Positions 43,230-51,589 of a stretch of DNA of 64,000 bases are shown piece by piece; within the stretch, counting starts at the first letter, position 1, and each line of letters opens with the position of its first letter. A model generated the notes under the pieces. The model saw only the letters and a list, made by a program, of their open reading frames with translations, ran no database searches and had not been told where the DNA came from. The DNA comes from Hyphomicrobiales bacterium (GTDB lineage Bacteria; Pseudomonadota; Alphaproteobacteria; Rhizobiales; Rhizobiaceae), in NCBI GenBank assembly GCA_017305835.1, contig JAFKJY010000040.1, forward strand, positions 62,001-126,000. Direction: 5' to 3'. Made by a program: the position numbers and the translations under genes.

Positions 43230-43974
43230 CGCGACAGGACCAAGGCCCGACAGGGGCCTCACGCAGGCGGCGCCCGGCGCCGCCAAGCGTGAGGCCCTTC
43301 AGCCTTCCCTGTGGGACAGGCTGATCGACGACCTCCCGAGCCTCGAGACCGAGATCGGGGCGATGCGGGACGCCGCCAGCGCCGACATCGGGGCGGAGAA
43401 GGTCGACGCGCTGCTCAACGGCAGCGCCCGCCAGATCGACGCCGACCCGGAGCTGACGCAGGACCAGAAGAAACGGCTTCATCAACTGGCCTTCCACAAC
43501 CGCCGCCGGGCCGAGCTGCAGCATCTCGGCATCGTCGTGTCGAGCAGCGTGCTGCGCGAGGCGGTGCGCCGCGATATCGAGGCGCTGTTCAACACGGAGC
43601 GCTACGAATCGACCCCGATGATGGCCGACTGGGAGGCCGAGAGCTTCGTCGACAACGTGCAGGACCTCACGGACTTTCCGGAGGTGCGGCGCAGCGTGGT
43701 CAATTACGGCGTCCCGTCGTTTTCCGGCCGGTCGTCGCGCGACTTCGACCGCGAGGCGCTGGCCAAGGAAATCCGCGCCGTGCTGGCCACCTTCGAGCCG
43801 CGGCTGAAGGACGGGGCCACCAAGGTCGACGTCACGCTCAGCGACAAGAGCGGCGGGCTGAAGATCGAGATCGACGCCGTCCTCGTCACCAACCCCACGC
43901 CCGAACGCCTGCGCCTGCGCACCACGATCAATCTGGACAACGGCAAGGCCCAGACCGAAGTCAGGGACATCTAG
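43210..43974 (+). CDS. tssE: T6SS baseplate protein TssE (gp25-like), long form
   Basis: A 254-residue protein whose C-terminal half is the gp25-like TssE wedge domain: VRRDIEALFNTERYES near 118-133, PEVRRSVVNYGVPSFSG near 157-173, and IEIDAVLVTNPTPERLRLRT near the end. Most TssE proteins are 130-180 residues; here an extra N-terminal region of about 90 residues is present (LWDRLIDDLPSLETEIG, TQDQKKRLHQLAFHNRRRAE), helical and charged. The ATG overlaps the hcp end by 20 bases. Confidence 0.88.
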   Translation: MSRPRPDATGPRPDRGLTQAAPGAAKREALQPSLWDRLIDDLPSLETEIGAMRDAASADIGAEKVDALLNGSARQIDADPELTQDQKKRLHQLAFHNRRRAELQHLGIVVSSSVLREAVRRDIEALFNTERYESTPMMADWEAESFVDNVQDLTDFPEVRRSVVNYGVPSFSGRSSRDFDREALAKEIRAVLATFEPRLKDGATKVDVTLSDKSGGLKIEIDAVLVTNPTPERLRLRTTINLDNGKAQTEVRDI

Positions 43975-43979
43975 GGCGG

Positions 43980-45854
43980 ATGGACCGGGTCTTCCTTGAG
44001 TATTACGAGGATGAGCTGACGCATATCCGGCAGCTCGCCGCCGAATTCGCCGACATGCATCCCACCGTCGCGCGCAACCTGTCGCTCGACACCGTCCCCT
44101 GCCCCGACCCCTATGTCGAACGGCTGCTCGACGGCGTCGCCTTCCTGGCCGCCCGCACGCGGCTCAAGGTCGACGGCGAGCGCTCCCGCTTCGCGCGCAG
44201 CGTGCTCGACGTGCTCTATCCCGACCTCGTCTCGCCGGCGCCAGCGACGGGCATGGCGGTACTGAAACCGGGCCAGCAGCTTCAGACGATGAACGAGGGC
44301 CATGTCGTGACGCGCGGCGCGCGGCTGCTGTCCGGCCTGCTGCCGGGACTGTCGACGCGGGCGACCTACGTCACGGCGCAGGACGTCCACCTCTGGCCGC
44401 TCGAAGTCGCTGCCGTGCGCTATTTCCAGGACCGCAGCGCGATCGCCAGCGCCGGACTCCAGGCACCGGGCGGCGCGACCGCGGAATCCGCGCTCAGCCT
44501 GTCGCTGGCGCGGGTGGGCAAGGGCAACCTCAACGAGCTGACGGTCGACGCGCTGGACCTGTGCTTCGCCGGGCGGGCCAAGTCGACGCAACTGTTCGAC
44601 GCACTGTTCGGCGCGTGCGTCGCGGCCGGCGCGCGGCCCGAAGGTGCGGCGGGCGCGGTCCGCCAACTGGCGCTGCCGGACATGGTCGGCATCTCCGACG
44701 CCGAGGCCCTGATGCCGCGCACCCGGCCGACCTTCGAGGGATACCGGCTGCTGCGCGAATATTTCATGATGCCGGAGCGGTTCCACTACGCCCGCATCCG
44801 CGGGCTGCAGCCCGTGGTCCGCGCCTGCGCAAACCGCCTCGAGATCGTTTTCTTCTTCCGCCGGCACGCGTCCGAGCTCGCCGACGTCGCGGCGGCGGAT
44901 TTCGAGCTTTTCGCGGCGCCGATCATCAATCTGTTCGAGCGGGAGTGCAACGTCATCGAGCTCGACGAGCGGCGCACGCGTCAGCCGGTATATGCCGACC
45001 GGACGCGGCCGCGCGACTTCGAGATCTTCCGCGTGCTGCGAGTCGAGGACGCCGACCGCGACGGGCCGGAGGCGGCGATCCCCGAGCTGTTCGGGCTCGG
45101 GCAGAACCGCGGCAGCGGCTGGGTCTACTCGACCGAGCGCCGGCCGCGGCGCGCGACCGAGGACGAGCGGCGCCAGGGCGTCACGCGGGCCTCCTACATG
45201 GGCGACGACGTCTTCATCGCCATCTCGCGGCCGCCCGGCAAGGTGCCGAGCTTCCCGCTGAAGCGGATCGACATCGTCGCGCTCTGCACGAACCGCGACC
45301 TGCCGATCCTCGACGACACGCCGACGCTGACACTCGACGGAGGCGACCCGATCGAGGCGATCCGGCTGATCGGCGCCATCCGGCCGCCGCAGAGGTCGAT
45401 CGCGCCGGCCCTGCCGTCGAGCGCGGAGGGCGAATCGCGGGCCGACGAGCTCGCCTGGCGCGTCATCTCGCAACTTTCGCTCAACTTCCTCAGCCTCGCG
45501 GCGGAAGGACGCGGCGCCGACCCGCTGCACGCCATGCTCGACCTCTATGCCGACCGCGGCGATCCGGGGCTTGCGCGGCATGTCCGCTCGGTGTCGCGGG
45601 TGACGTCGCGGCCGGTGGTCGAGCGGCTGCCGATCGACGGCCCGATGTGCTTCGGCCGCGGCATCGAGGTGACGCTGGACATCGACCAGTCGGTCCTGAC
45701 GGGCCACAGCGCGCTGCTCCTGTCGGCCCTGCTGTCCAAGCTCTTCGCGCGGCATGCGGGCATCAACGGCTTCGTGCGCACGCGTTCGCGGCTGCTCCAG
45801 AAGCAGGAGGAGGTGTCATGGCCGATGACGCTCGGCAACCGCCACCTGATCTGA
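43980..45854 (+). CDS. tssF: T6SS baseplate protein TssF
   Basis: A 624-residue TssF (VasA/ImpG), the large wedge subunit of the baseplate. The start MDRVFLEYYEDELTHIRQLA and the following EFADMHPTVARNL, DPYVERLLDGVAFLAART and FARSVLDVLYPDLVSPAP are the family signature. The frame is open upstream over tssE, but 43980 is the conserved start, 5 bases after the tssE stop. Overlaps tssG by 37 bases. Confidence 0.95.
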   Translation: MDRVFLEYYEDELTHIRQLAAEFADMHPTVARNLSLDTVPCPDPYVERLLDGVAFLAARTRLKVDGERSRFARSVLDVLYPDLVSPAPATGMAVLKPGQQLQTMNEGHVVTRGARLLSGLLPGLSTRATYVTAQDVHLWPLEVAAVRYFQDRSAIASAGLQAPGGATAESALSLSLARVGKGNLNELTVDALDLCFAGRAKSTQLFDALFGACVAAGARPEGAAGAVRQLALPDMVGISDAEALMPRTRPTFEGYRLLREYFMMPERFHYARIRGLQPVVRACANRLEIVFFFRRHASELADVAAADFELFAAPIINLFERECNVIELDERRTRQPVYADRTRPRDFEIFRVLRVEDADRDGPEAAIPELFGLGQNRGSGWVYSTERRPRRATEDERRQGVTRASYMGDDVFIAISRPPGKVPSFPLKRIDIVALCTNRDLPILDDTPTLTLDGGDPIEAIRLIGAIRPPQRSIAPALPSSAEGESRADELAWRVISQLSLNFLSLAAEGRGADPLHAMLDLYADRGDPGLARHVRSVSRVTSRPVVERLPIDGPMCFGRGIEVTLDIDQSVLTGHSALLLSALLSKLFARHAGINGFVRTRSRLLQKQEEVSWPMTLGNRHLI

Positions 45855-46894
45855 AGCCGGCCGGCCCGCGCGGGCACGGCGGGGTGAACGCCTCCTTCGA
45901 CTTCTTCGAGCTGCTGCGGCAACTGGAGAGCGGCGACAAGCGCTTCGGGCAGAAGGGCGGCCCCGAGCGCGAGCCGGCGCGGCTCGGCCAGCAGATCCGG
46001 CTCGGCTTCGCGACGCAGGACGTGGCCGAGTACGAGGAGGCGTCCGGCGGGCGGGCGCCGCAGGTGACGATCGCCAATCTCGGCCTGCTAGGCCCCGAAG
46101 GCCCGATGCCGATCCACATCACGCGCTGGGTGCTCGACCGGCTGTCGCAGCGCTGGTTCGCCGGGGCCGAGGCGCGCCAGACGGCCGACACAACCTTCGT
46201 CGACTTCGTCAACATGCTGCAGCACCGCATGATGGCGCTCTACTATCGCGCCTGGGCGGACCACAGCCCGGCGGTGCAGGTGGAGCGTCCGGTCAGCGGG
46301 CGCGTGCGCGCCATGCTGGAAGCCATGGCAGGCATCGGCCTGCCCGGCACGCACAATGGCGAGGACCCCTCGCTCGACATGGTCAAGCTGAAGCAGGCCG
46401 CCGCGCTCGCAAGCCAGGTCGACGGGCCCGAGCGCCTCACCCTGTTCATCTCCGAGGCCTTCGACGTGCCCGTGGCGATCAAGGAATTCGTCGCCGCGTG
46501 GGTGCCGATCCCGCGCGGCCTGCAAAGCCGGCTCGGGCAGGCCTACGCCGTGCTCGGCGGCGGCGCGACGGTCGGAAGCCGGACCTTTTCCCGGCAGAGC
46601 CGGGTCGAGCTGGTGATCGGCCCCGTGGGCATCAGGGACTACCTGTCCTTCCTGCCCGACGGGGACCGACATCCGGCCCTGAAGCGCGCCATCCGCGACC
46701 TCGTCGGCGAGCAGATCGACGTCGACGTGCGCGTCGTCCTCAGGCAAGCGGAGGTGCCCAAGCCGAACCTCGGCAGCGTCCGGCTGGGGCGGACGAGCTG
46801 GCTTGCGCGCCCGGATGAAAAGGGGGATGCTGACGAGATGCGACTGCGGGCAGTCGTCGGTTGGCGGCCCGAAAACCCAGGGGCAGGCGCATGA
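45818..46894 (+). CDS. tssG: T6SS baseplate protein TssG
   Basis: A 358-residue TssG (VasB/ImpH), which joins two TssF copies in the wedge. Family parts: FDFFELLRQLESGDKRFG near 27-44, IRLGFATQDVAEYEEA, NLGLLGPEGPMPIHIT and FVDFVNMLQHRMMALYYRAW. The start at 45818 has AGGAGGAGG upstream and lies inside the end of tssF, a common arrangement; the longer open frame over tssF is not used. Confidence 0.94.
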   Translation: MADDARQPPPDLKPAGPRGHGGVNASFDFFELLRQLESGDKRFGQKGGPEREPARLGQQIRLGFATQDVAEYEEASGGRAPQVTIANLGLLGPEGPMPIHITRWVLDRLSQRWFAGAEARQTADTTFVDFVNMLQHRMMALYYRAWADHSPAVQVERPVSGRVRAMLEAMAGIGLPGTHNGEDPSLDMVKLKQAAALASQVDGPERLTLFISEAFDVPVAIKEFVAAWVPIPRGLQSRLGQAYAVLGGGATVGSRTFSRQSRVELVIGPVGIRDYLSFLPDGDRHPALKRAIRDLVGEQIDVDVRVVLRQAEVPKPNLGSVRLGRTSWLARPDEKGDADEMRLRAVVGWRPENPGAGA

Positions 46895-48333
46895 GCTTGG
46901 TGCTCACACTGCAGCAGGGCCCCCGCGCTCAGGCGGTCCGCGAAGTCGAGCTGGATACCGGTGAGTTGGTGATCGGCCGCAGCGCCGAAGCCGACTGGCA
47001 GATCGACGACCCCGACATGTTCGTCTCACGCGCCCACTGCCGCATCACCGGCGGCAGCGGCAGCTATACCGTCACCGACATCTCCAGCAGCGGCCTGTTC
47101 ATCGACGACGCCGTGAAGCCGCTGGGCGCGGGGAACTCGACCGAGCTGCGCCCCGGCATGCGGCTCAGGATGGGCGACTACGTGCTGCGCGTGAACCTGC
47201 AGGGCGCTGCCGCCGCCGCCGAGCCACGGCCCGGCGTGTCGCGGCGGGCCGTCGACCTCGGCGGCGACGACTTCTTCGCCCGCCGCGAGCCGGAACCGGC
47301 GAAGCAGCCGCGGCCGGCGGACCTGCCGAGGCCTTTCGACCAGCCGAGCGAGGCCGTCGCCAAGCCGTTCGAGCGACAGGGCAGCGACGGCCGGTCCCAG
47401 GCTTTCGACGACCCGTTCAGCCTCGACCCCGTGGCGAGCAGGCCGGCGGACCGCGAGGACGAGCGGCCGCGCACCTTCCTCGATCCTTTCGGCTTCGATC
47501 CCGAACCGGCGCAGCCGAAGGCCGCCCCGAAGGCGGCGGAAGCCGCGCCCTTCGACGATTTCGGCTTCGGCGGGGCAGCGGCGGAACCGGCGCCAGCGGC
47601 CCCGCCGCCCGGGAACGACGCGCCGTCGCAGCGGGCGCCGTGGGAGATGCCGCCGCGCGAGGCCGCGCCGTCGAAAGCCGCGGAACCGGCGCCAGCCCCG
47701 CGTCCCGAGCCGCGGCAGGAGCCCCGGCGCGAGCCGGCGGCCGCTCGCCCGGCAACCGAGGACGGCGACGACCTGCGCGCAGCATTCCTGCGCGGTCTAG
47801 GGCTTTCGTCCGCCGACATCCCGGCGCGCGACGCGGTCGCGGAGATGGAGAAGTTCGGCAGCGAATACCGGCTGATGATGGACGGCATCATGCAGCTCCT
47901 GCGCAAGCGCGCCGAGGAGAAGAGCAATGCCCGCGTCGCGCACACCATCGTAGGCTCCTCGCAGGTGAACCCGCTGAAGTTCCTGCCGACCGTGGACGAC
48001 GCGCTCGCCACGATCCTGGCGGAGCGCAGCCCCGGCTTCCTCGGCGGCCGGGCGGCGATCGCCGACGCCATCCGCGACCTCGCGCAGCATCATGTGCGGG
48101 CCTGGCGCGGCATCCAGTCGGCGCTGCGGCAGATGATCGACCGCTTCGATCCGGCGGCGATCGAGGAGGAATTGAAGGCCGGTTCCGGCGTCAGCGCGCT
48201 GCTTCCGGTCAACCGCGCCTCAAAACTGTGGCAATTGTACCAGAAACGTCATCGCGAGATCGCCCAGAGCGCGGAGAATCGCTTCCTGGGCGAGATAGGC
48301 GCGGACTTCCGAGACGCCTATGAGGAGGAGTGA
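46891..48333 (+). CDS. T6SS FHA-domain protein (TagH/Fha type)
   Basis: A 480-residue protein with an N-terminal FHA phosphothreonine-binding domain (about 15-95: LVIGRSAEADWQIDDPDMFVSRAHC split as IGRSAEADW and VSRAHCRI, then SSSGLFIDD) and the C-terminal domain found in T6SS FHA proteins (about 295-480: FLRGLGLSSADIP, FGSEYRLMMDGIMQLLRKRAEE, GAGSG-type loop, WQLYQKRHREIAQSAENRF). The linker is Pro/Ala-rich with repeated acidic-DPF/FDDF motifs. In relatives, FHA proteins link threonine phosphorylation to T6SS activation; no kinase or phosphatase gene is in this window. The ATG overlaps the tssG stop (ATGA). Confidence 0.9.
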   Translation: MSLVLTLQQGPRAQAVREVELDTGELVIGRSAEADWQIDDPDMFVSRAHCRITGGSGSYTVTDISSSGLFIDDAVKPLGAGNSTELRPGMRLRMGDYVLRVNLQGAAAAAEPRPGVSRRAVDLGGDDFFARREPEPAKQPRPADLPRPFDQPSEAVAKPFERQGSDGRSQAFDDPFSLDPVASRPADREDERPRTFLDPFGFDPEPAQPKAAPKAAEAAPFDDFGFGGAAAEPAPAAPPPGNDAPSQRAPWEMPPREAAPSKAAEPAPAPRPEPRQEPRREPAAARPATEDGDDLRAAFLRGLGLSSADIPARDAVAEMEKFGSEYRLMMDGIMQLLRKRAEEKSNARVAHTIVGSSQVNPLKFLPTVDDALATILAERSPGFLGGRAAIADAIRDLAQHHVRAWRGIQSALRQMIDRFDPAAIEEELKAGSGVSALLPVNRASKLWQLYQKRHREIAQSAENRFLGEIGADFRDAYEEE

Positions 48334-48334
48334 G

Positions 48335-48832
48335 ATGCTGAGACGCCTGGCCGTCTTCGTCGCCCTTGCCGCTTCCCTCGTGTTCGCGACCGGCGGCCTG
48401 TTCGACCCGAAACCCTCGAAGCTGACCGTCAACCTGATCGGCGGCGCCGGCATGAACCCCGGTCCCAATGGCGGCGACCGCCCCGTCGTGGTGATGATCT
48501 ACAGGCTGAAGAGCACCGGCGCGTTCCAGCAGGCGGACTATTTCGCGCTCGAAGGCAACGCGGCCGGGACGCTGGGCGGCGACCTGCTCGGCATGGATTC
48601 GGTCGCGGTCGGGCCGGGCCGGCGCGCCTCGCAGAACATCACGGTCGAGGTCGAGGCGGCGGCGCTGGGCTTCGTCGCCTTCGTGCGCGAGCCCGCGAGC
48701 CGGCGGTGGAAATCGACGCTCCCGATCTCGCCGGGATCCAACCTGACGATCAATGTCGGCCTGGGCAAGGGCGGCATCTCGATAAGCAGCCGCAAGAACG
48801 GCATCTTCTCGTCCTCGGAGGGCGGCCAGTAA
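48335..48832 (+). CDS. tssJ: T6SS TssJ-like protein without lipobox cysteine
   Basis: A 165-residue protein with the TssJ core: KPSKLTVNLIGGAGMNPGPN, RPVVVMIYRLKSTGAFQQADYF split in two, and GFVAFVREPASRRWKSTLPI. The start at 48335 has GAGGAGGAG upstream. The N-terminus is a signal-like hydrophobic segment (RRLAVFVALAASLVFATGG), but there is no cysteine there or anywhere else in the protein. TssJ is normally an outer-membrane lipoprotein anchored by a lipidated cysteine, so this copy is probably periplasmic or stays attached by its N-terminal helix. Confidence 0.85.
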   Translation: MLRRLAVFVALAASLVFATGGLFDPKPSKLTVNLIGGAGMNPGPNGGDRPVVVMIYRLKSTGAFQQADYFALEGNAAGTLGGDLLGMDSVAVGPGRRASQNITVEVEAAALGFVAFVREPASRRWKSTLPISPGSNLTINVGLGKGGISISSRKNGIFSSSEGGQ

Positions 48833-50167
48833 ATGACCGATGCGAACAGAGTGCTGTGGTCCGAGGGCCTGTTTCTCCGGACGCAGCATTTCCAGCAGCA
48901 GGACCGTTTCATCGAGGCGAGCGCGCGCGGGGTGCTGCAGGCCGCGCGGCTTCAATCCTTCGGCTTCCGTGAGCTGACGCTCGACCAGGCGCTGCTCAAG
49001 GCGGGGCAGGTCTCGATCGTGGCGGCCCGCGGCATCTTTCCCGACGGCACGCCGTTCTCGATTCCCGAGACGATGGACGCGCCGCGTCCGCTCGCGGTGA
49101 CGGCCGACACGGCGGCCGGCGCCGTGCTGATCGCGCTGCCGCTGGAGCCGGTCGGCGGCGTCGCCTTCGATCCGGCGCATGCGAACGCGAGCGGCGCGCG
49201 CTATCGCGGCAAGATCCTGACGGTGAACGACGCCGTGCAGGGCGGCGCCGACGCCGAGGAGATCGAGATCGCCCGCCCGCAGGCGGTGCTTTTGCCGCCC
49301 GGCAAGTCGGTCGGCGGCTATACCGCGCTCCCCGTCGCCGAGATGCGCGGCCTGCGCGCCGACGGCAGCGTCGCGCTGGTCGACACGTTCCTGCCGCCGA
49401 CGCTGGTCACCTCGGCGGTGCCCTGGTACGCGCAGTTGCTGCAGGAGATCATCACCGGGCTGGACCACATCGCCGACGCCCACGGCGCCGTCGTGCTGGG
49501 CGGGCCGGGGCGCAGCGTCGAGGACCTGCTGATGCTCAACCTCGCCAACGCGGCCCGGCCGCGGCTGGCGCACATGCTGGCGCAGGAGGTGTTCCACCCG
49601 GCCGAGCTCTTCCTGGAGCTCGCGGGCCTCGCCGGCTCGATGGCGACCTACGGGTCGAGCTCGCGCAGGCTGGCGGAGCTGCAGGCCTATGACCACATGT
49701 TCCCCGGCGTGCCGTTCAACGCGCTCGCCGACATATTGCGGTCTCTGATCCTGAGCATGCGCTATGTCGAGCCGAAGTCGCGCGCGCTGCCGGTGATGCG
49801 CCACTCGACCAACGTCTGGAAGGTGCGCATCGACAACCCGAAGATCCTGACGTCGAGCCGGATCGTGGTGCGGGTCGGATCGGAGCTTTCCGAGGACGCG
49901 CTGCGCAAGATCTTCGTCAACCAGGCGACGGTGGGCTCCTCGGACGAGTTCGAGGGACTGTGGAAGTCGCGCCTGCCGGGAATACCGCTGAAGCCATTGC
50001 ACTCGCAGCCGCGCGAGATCCCCTATGACGGCGACCGCCTCTGCCTGGAGCTCGACCAACGCAGCGAGCACTGGGCCTCGCTGCTCGACGCGCCCGGCTT
50101 CGTCATCGGCGTGTCGGGCGTGCTGCCGAGCGAACCGCAGGTCGACTGTTTTTCGGTGAACAGGTGA
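48833..50167 (+). CDS. tssK: T6SS baseplate-membrane adaptor TssK
   Basis: A 444-residue TssK (VasE/ImpJ), which connects the baseplate to TssL and TssM. Family stretches: RVLWSEGLFLRTQHFQQQDRF (in two parts, near the start), VALVDTFLPPTL, HPAELFLELAGLAGSMATY and YDHMFPGVPFNALADILRS (near 285-303). Length is standard. The ATG follows the tssJ stop directly, so the two are coupled. Confidence 0.95.
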   Translation: MTDANRVLWSEGLFLRTQHFQQQDRFIEASARGVLQAARLQSFGFRELTLDQALLKAGQVSIVAARGIFPDGTPFSIPETMDAPRPLAVTADTAAGAVLIALPLEPVGGVAFDPAHANASGARYRGKILTVNDAVQGGADAEEIEIARPQAVLLPPGKSVGGYTALPVAEMRGLRADGSVALVDTFLPPTLVTSAVPWYAQLLQEIITGLDHIADAHGAVVLGGPGRSVEDLLMLNLANAARPRLAHMLAQEVFHPAELFLELAGLAGSMATYGSSSRRLAELQAYDHMFPGVPFNALADILRSLILSMRYVEPKSRALPVMRHSTNVWKVRIDNPKILTSSRIVVRVGSELSEDALRKIFVNQATVGSSDEFEGLWKSRLPGIPLKPLHSQPREIPYDGDRLCLELDQRSEHWASLLDAPGFVIGVSGVLPSEPQVDCFSVNR

Positions 50168-50171
50168 CGCC

Positions 50172-51587
50172 ATGAGCAGGGACGATCCCTTCGGCCTGTC
50201 GGAGGATCGCGAGAAAACCCGCATCCGCCTCGTCGACGCCTCCTCGTCGCCGAGGGCGGCACAGCCGCAACCGCAGGCGCCCCGGCAGCCGCCGCAACGC
50301 GAGCAGCCGTCCTATCCGACGCAGCCGCTTGCCGCCGGGCCGGTGCGGCAGACGCGGGCGCACCCCAACAAGCTCGTCTCGGCCTTCGCGCCGCTACTGG
50401 AGTTTGCGCCGGAACTCGAAAACGCCATCCCGCCCGAGAATCCCGAAGGCCTGCGCACGCGGCTCCTCGACGCGCTGGTGCGAGCGCGCGACACGGCGGT
50501 GTCGACGGGCTCGTCGCTGGAGCGCGCAGACCAGGCGGCATGGGTGGTCGCCGCACTTCTCGACGACCTGGCGCTGAACACGCCGTGGGGCGGGGCCAGC
50601 GCCTGGCCGCGGCAGCCGCTGGTGGTCATGCTGCGCGGCGACGTCGACGCCGGAACGCAGTTCTTCCAGCGCCTCGAACAGCTCGAGCGCAACCCGAACC
50701 GCGACCCGGAGATGCTGGAGCTGCAGTATCACTGCATGGCGCTCGGCTTCCGCGGCAAGTACCGCGTGCCGGGTCGCGCCGGCGACCGCTCGCTCAACGC
50801 GGTGCGCGTCGCGGCGGCGCGCTTCCTGCGCAATGCCGACGTCGAGGACGCGCCGCTCTCGCCCAACTGGCGCGGCGTCGTCGCATCGGACGAGCCGCCG
50901 CGCTTCATCGTGCCGATCTGGGTGGTGGCGCTGCTGGCGGTCTTCGTCGCAACGGCGACCTATGTCGGCCTTTCGGTGGGCCTTTCGAGCCACGCCACCA
51001 CGCTCGCCACGCTGGTGCGGGCGCTGCCGCCGGCAGACCGCACCGGCATCACCCGCATCGCGCCGAAGCCCGAGCCGGTGGCGCCGGAGGCCCCGCCCGC
51101 GCCGCCGCCGCCCGCGCCGCAGGTCGTCGAGTTCGACCTGCTGCCGGAGTTCACGGCAGCGGCTCCGGCGCCGCTCCGCCCTGCATTGAAGGGCAACGAG
51201 AGCATCTCGCTCGCCCGGCTGGTCATCCAGGCCACAGATCCCGAACTGTTCCAGTCGTCGCGCGCCAAGCTTTCCGCGGGCTTCGAGCCGCTGATCGCCT
51301 CGATCGCCGGCGTCATCGTCGAGAACCAGGAGCTGATCGGCAACATCACCGTGGTCGGGCACACCGACAACGTGCCGGCGCGGCGCTCCAACCCGCTGAG
51401 CACGAACCAGCGGCTGTCGGAAGCGCGCGCGGCGACCATCATGGACCTGCTGGTCGAGGCCGGGGTGCCAAAGGAGAGGATCAAGTCCGAGGGGAAGGCC
51501 GAGACGGAGCCGATCGCCGACAATTCGACGCGTGAGGGACGCGCCTCGAACCGCAGGGTCGAGGTCCTGATCGAGAAGAGACTGTAG
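50172..51587 (+). CDS. tssL: T6SS membrane protein TssL with OmpA-like domain
   Basis: A 471-residue evolved TssL. After a Pro/Gln-rich N-terminus comes the cytoplasmic DotU domain (about 65-225: LVSAFAPLLEFAPELENAIP, AAWVVAALLDDLALNTPWG, LQYHCMALGFRGKYRV), one membrane helix (about 243-266, FIVPIWVVALLAVFVATATY), a Pro-rich linker, and a periplasmic OmpA-type peptidoglycan-binding domain (about 385-471: TVVGHTDNVPA, NQRLSEARAATIMDLL, SNRRVEVLIEKRL). The OmpA domain would anchor the membrane complex to the cell wall, relevant because TssJ here lacks a lipid anchor. Confidence 0.95.
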   Translation: MSRDDPFGLSEDREKTRIRLVDASSSPRAAQPQPQAPRQPPQREQPSYPTQPLAAGPVRQTRAHPNKLVSAFAPLLEFAPELENAIPPENPEGLRTRLLDALVRARDTAVSTGSSLERADQAAWVVAALLDDLALNTPWGGASAWPRQPLVVMLRGDVDAGTQFFQRLEQLERNPNRDPEMLELQYHCMALGFRGKYRVPGRAGDRSLNAVRVAAARFLRNADVEDAPLSPNWRGVVASDEPPRFIVPIWVVALLAVFVATATYVGLSVGLSSHATTLATLVRALPPADRTGITRIAPKPEPVAPEAPPAPPPPAPQVVEFDLLPEFTAAAPAPLRPALKGNESISLARLVIQATDPELFQSSRAKLSAGFEPLIASIAGVIVENQELIGNITVVGHTDNVPARRSNPLSTNQRLSEARAATIMDLLVEAGVPKERIKSEGKAETEPIADNSTREGRASNRRVEVLIEKRL

Positions 51588-51589
51588 CG

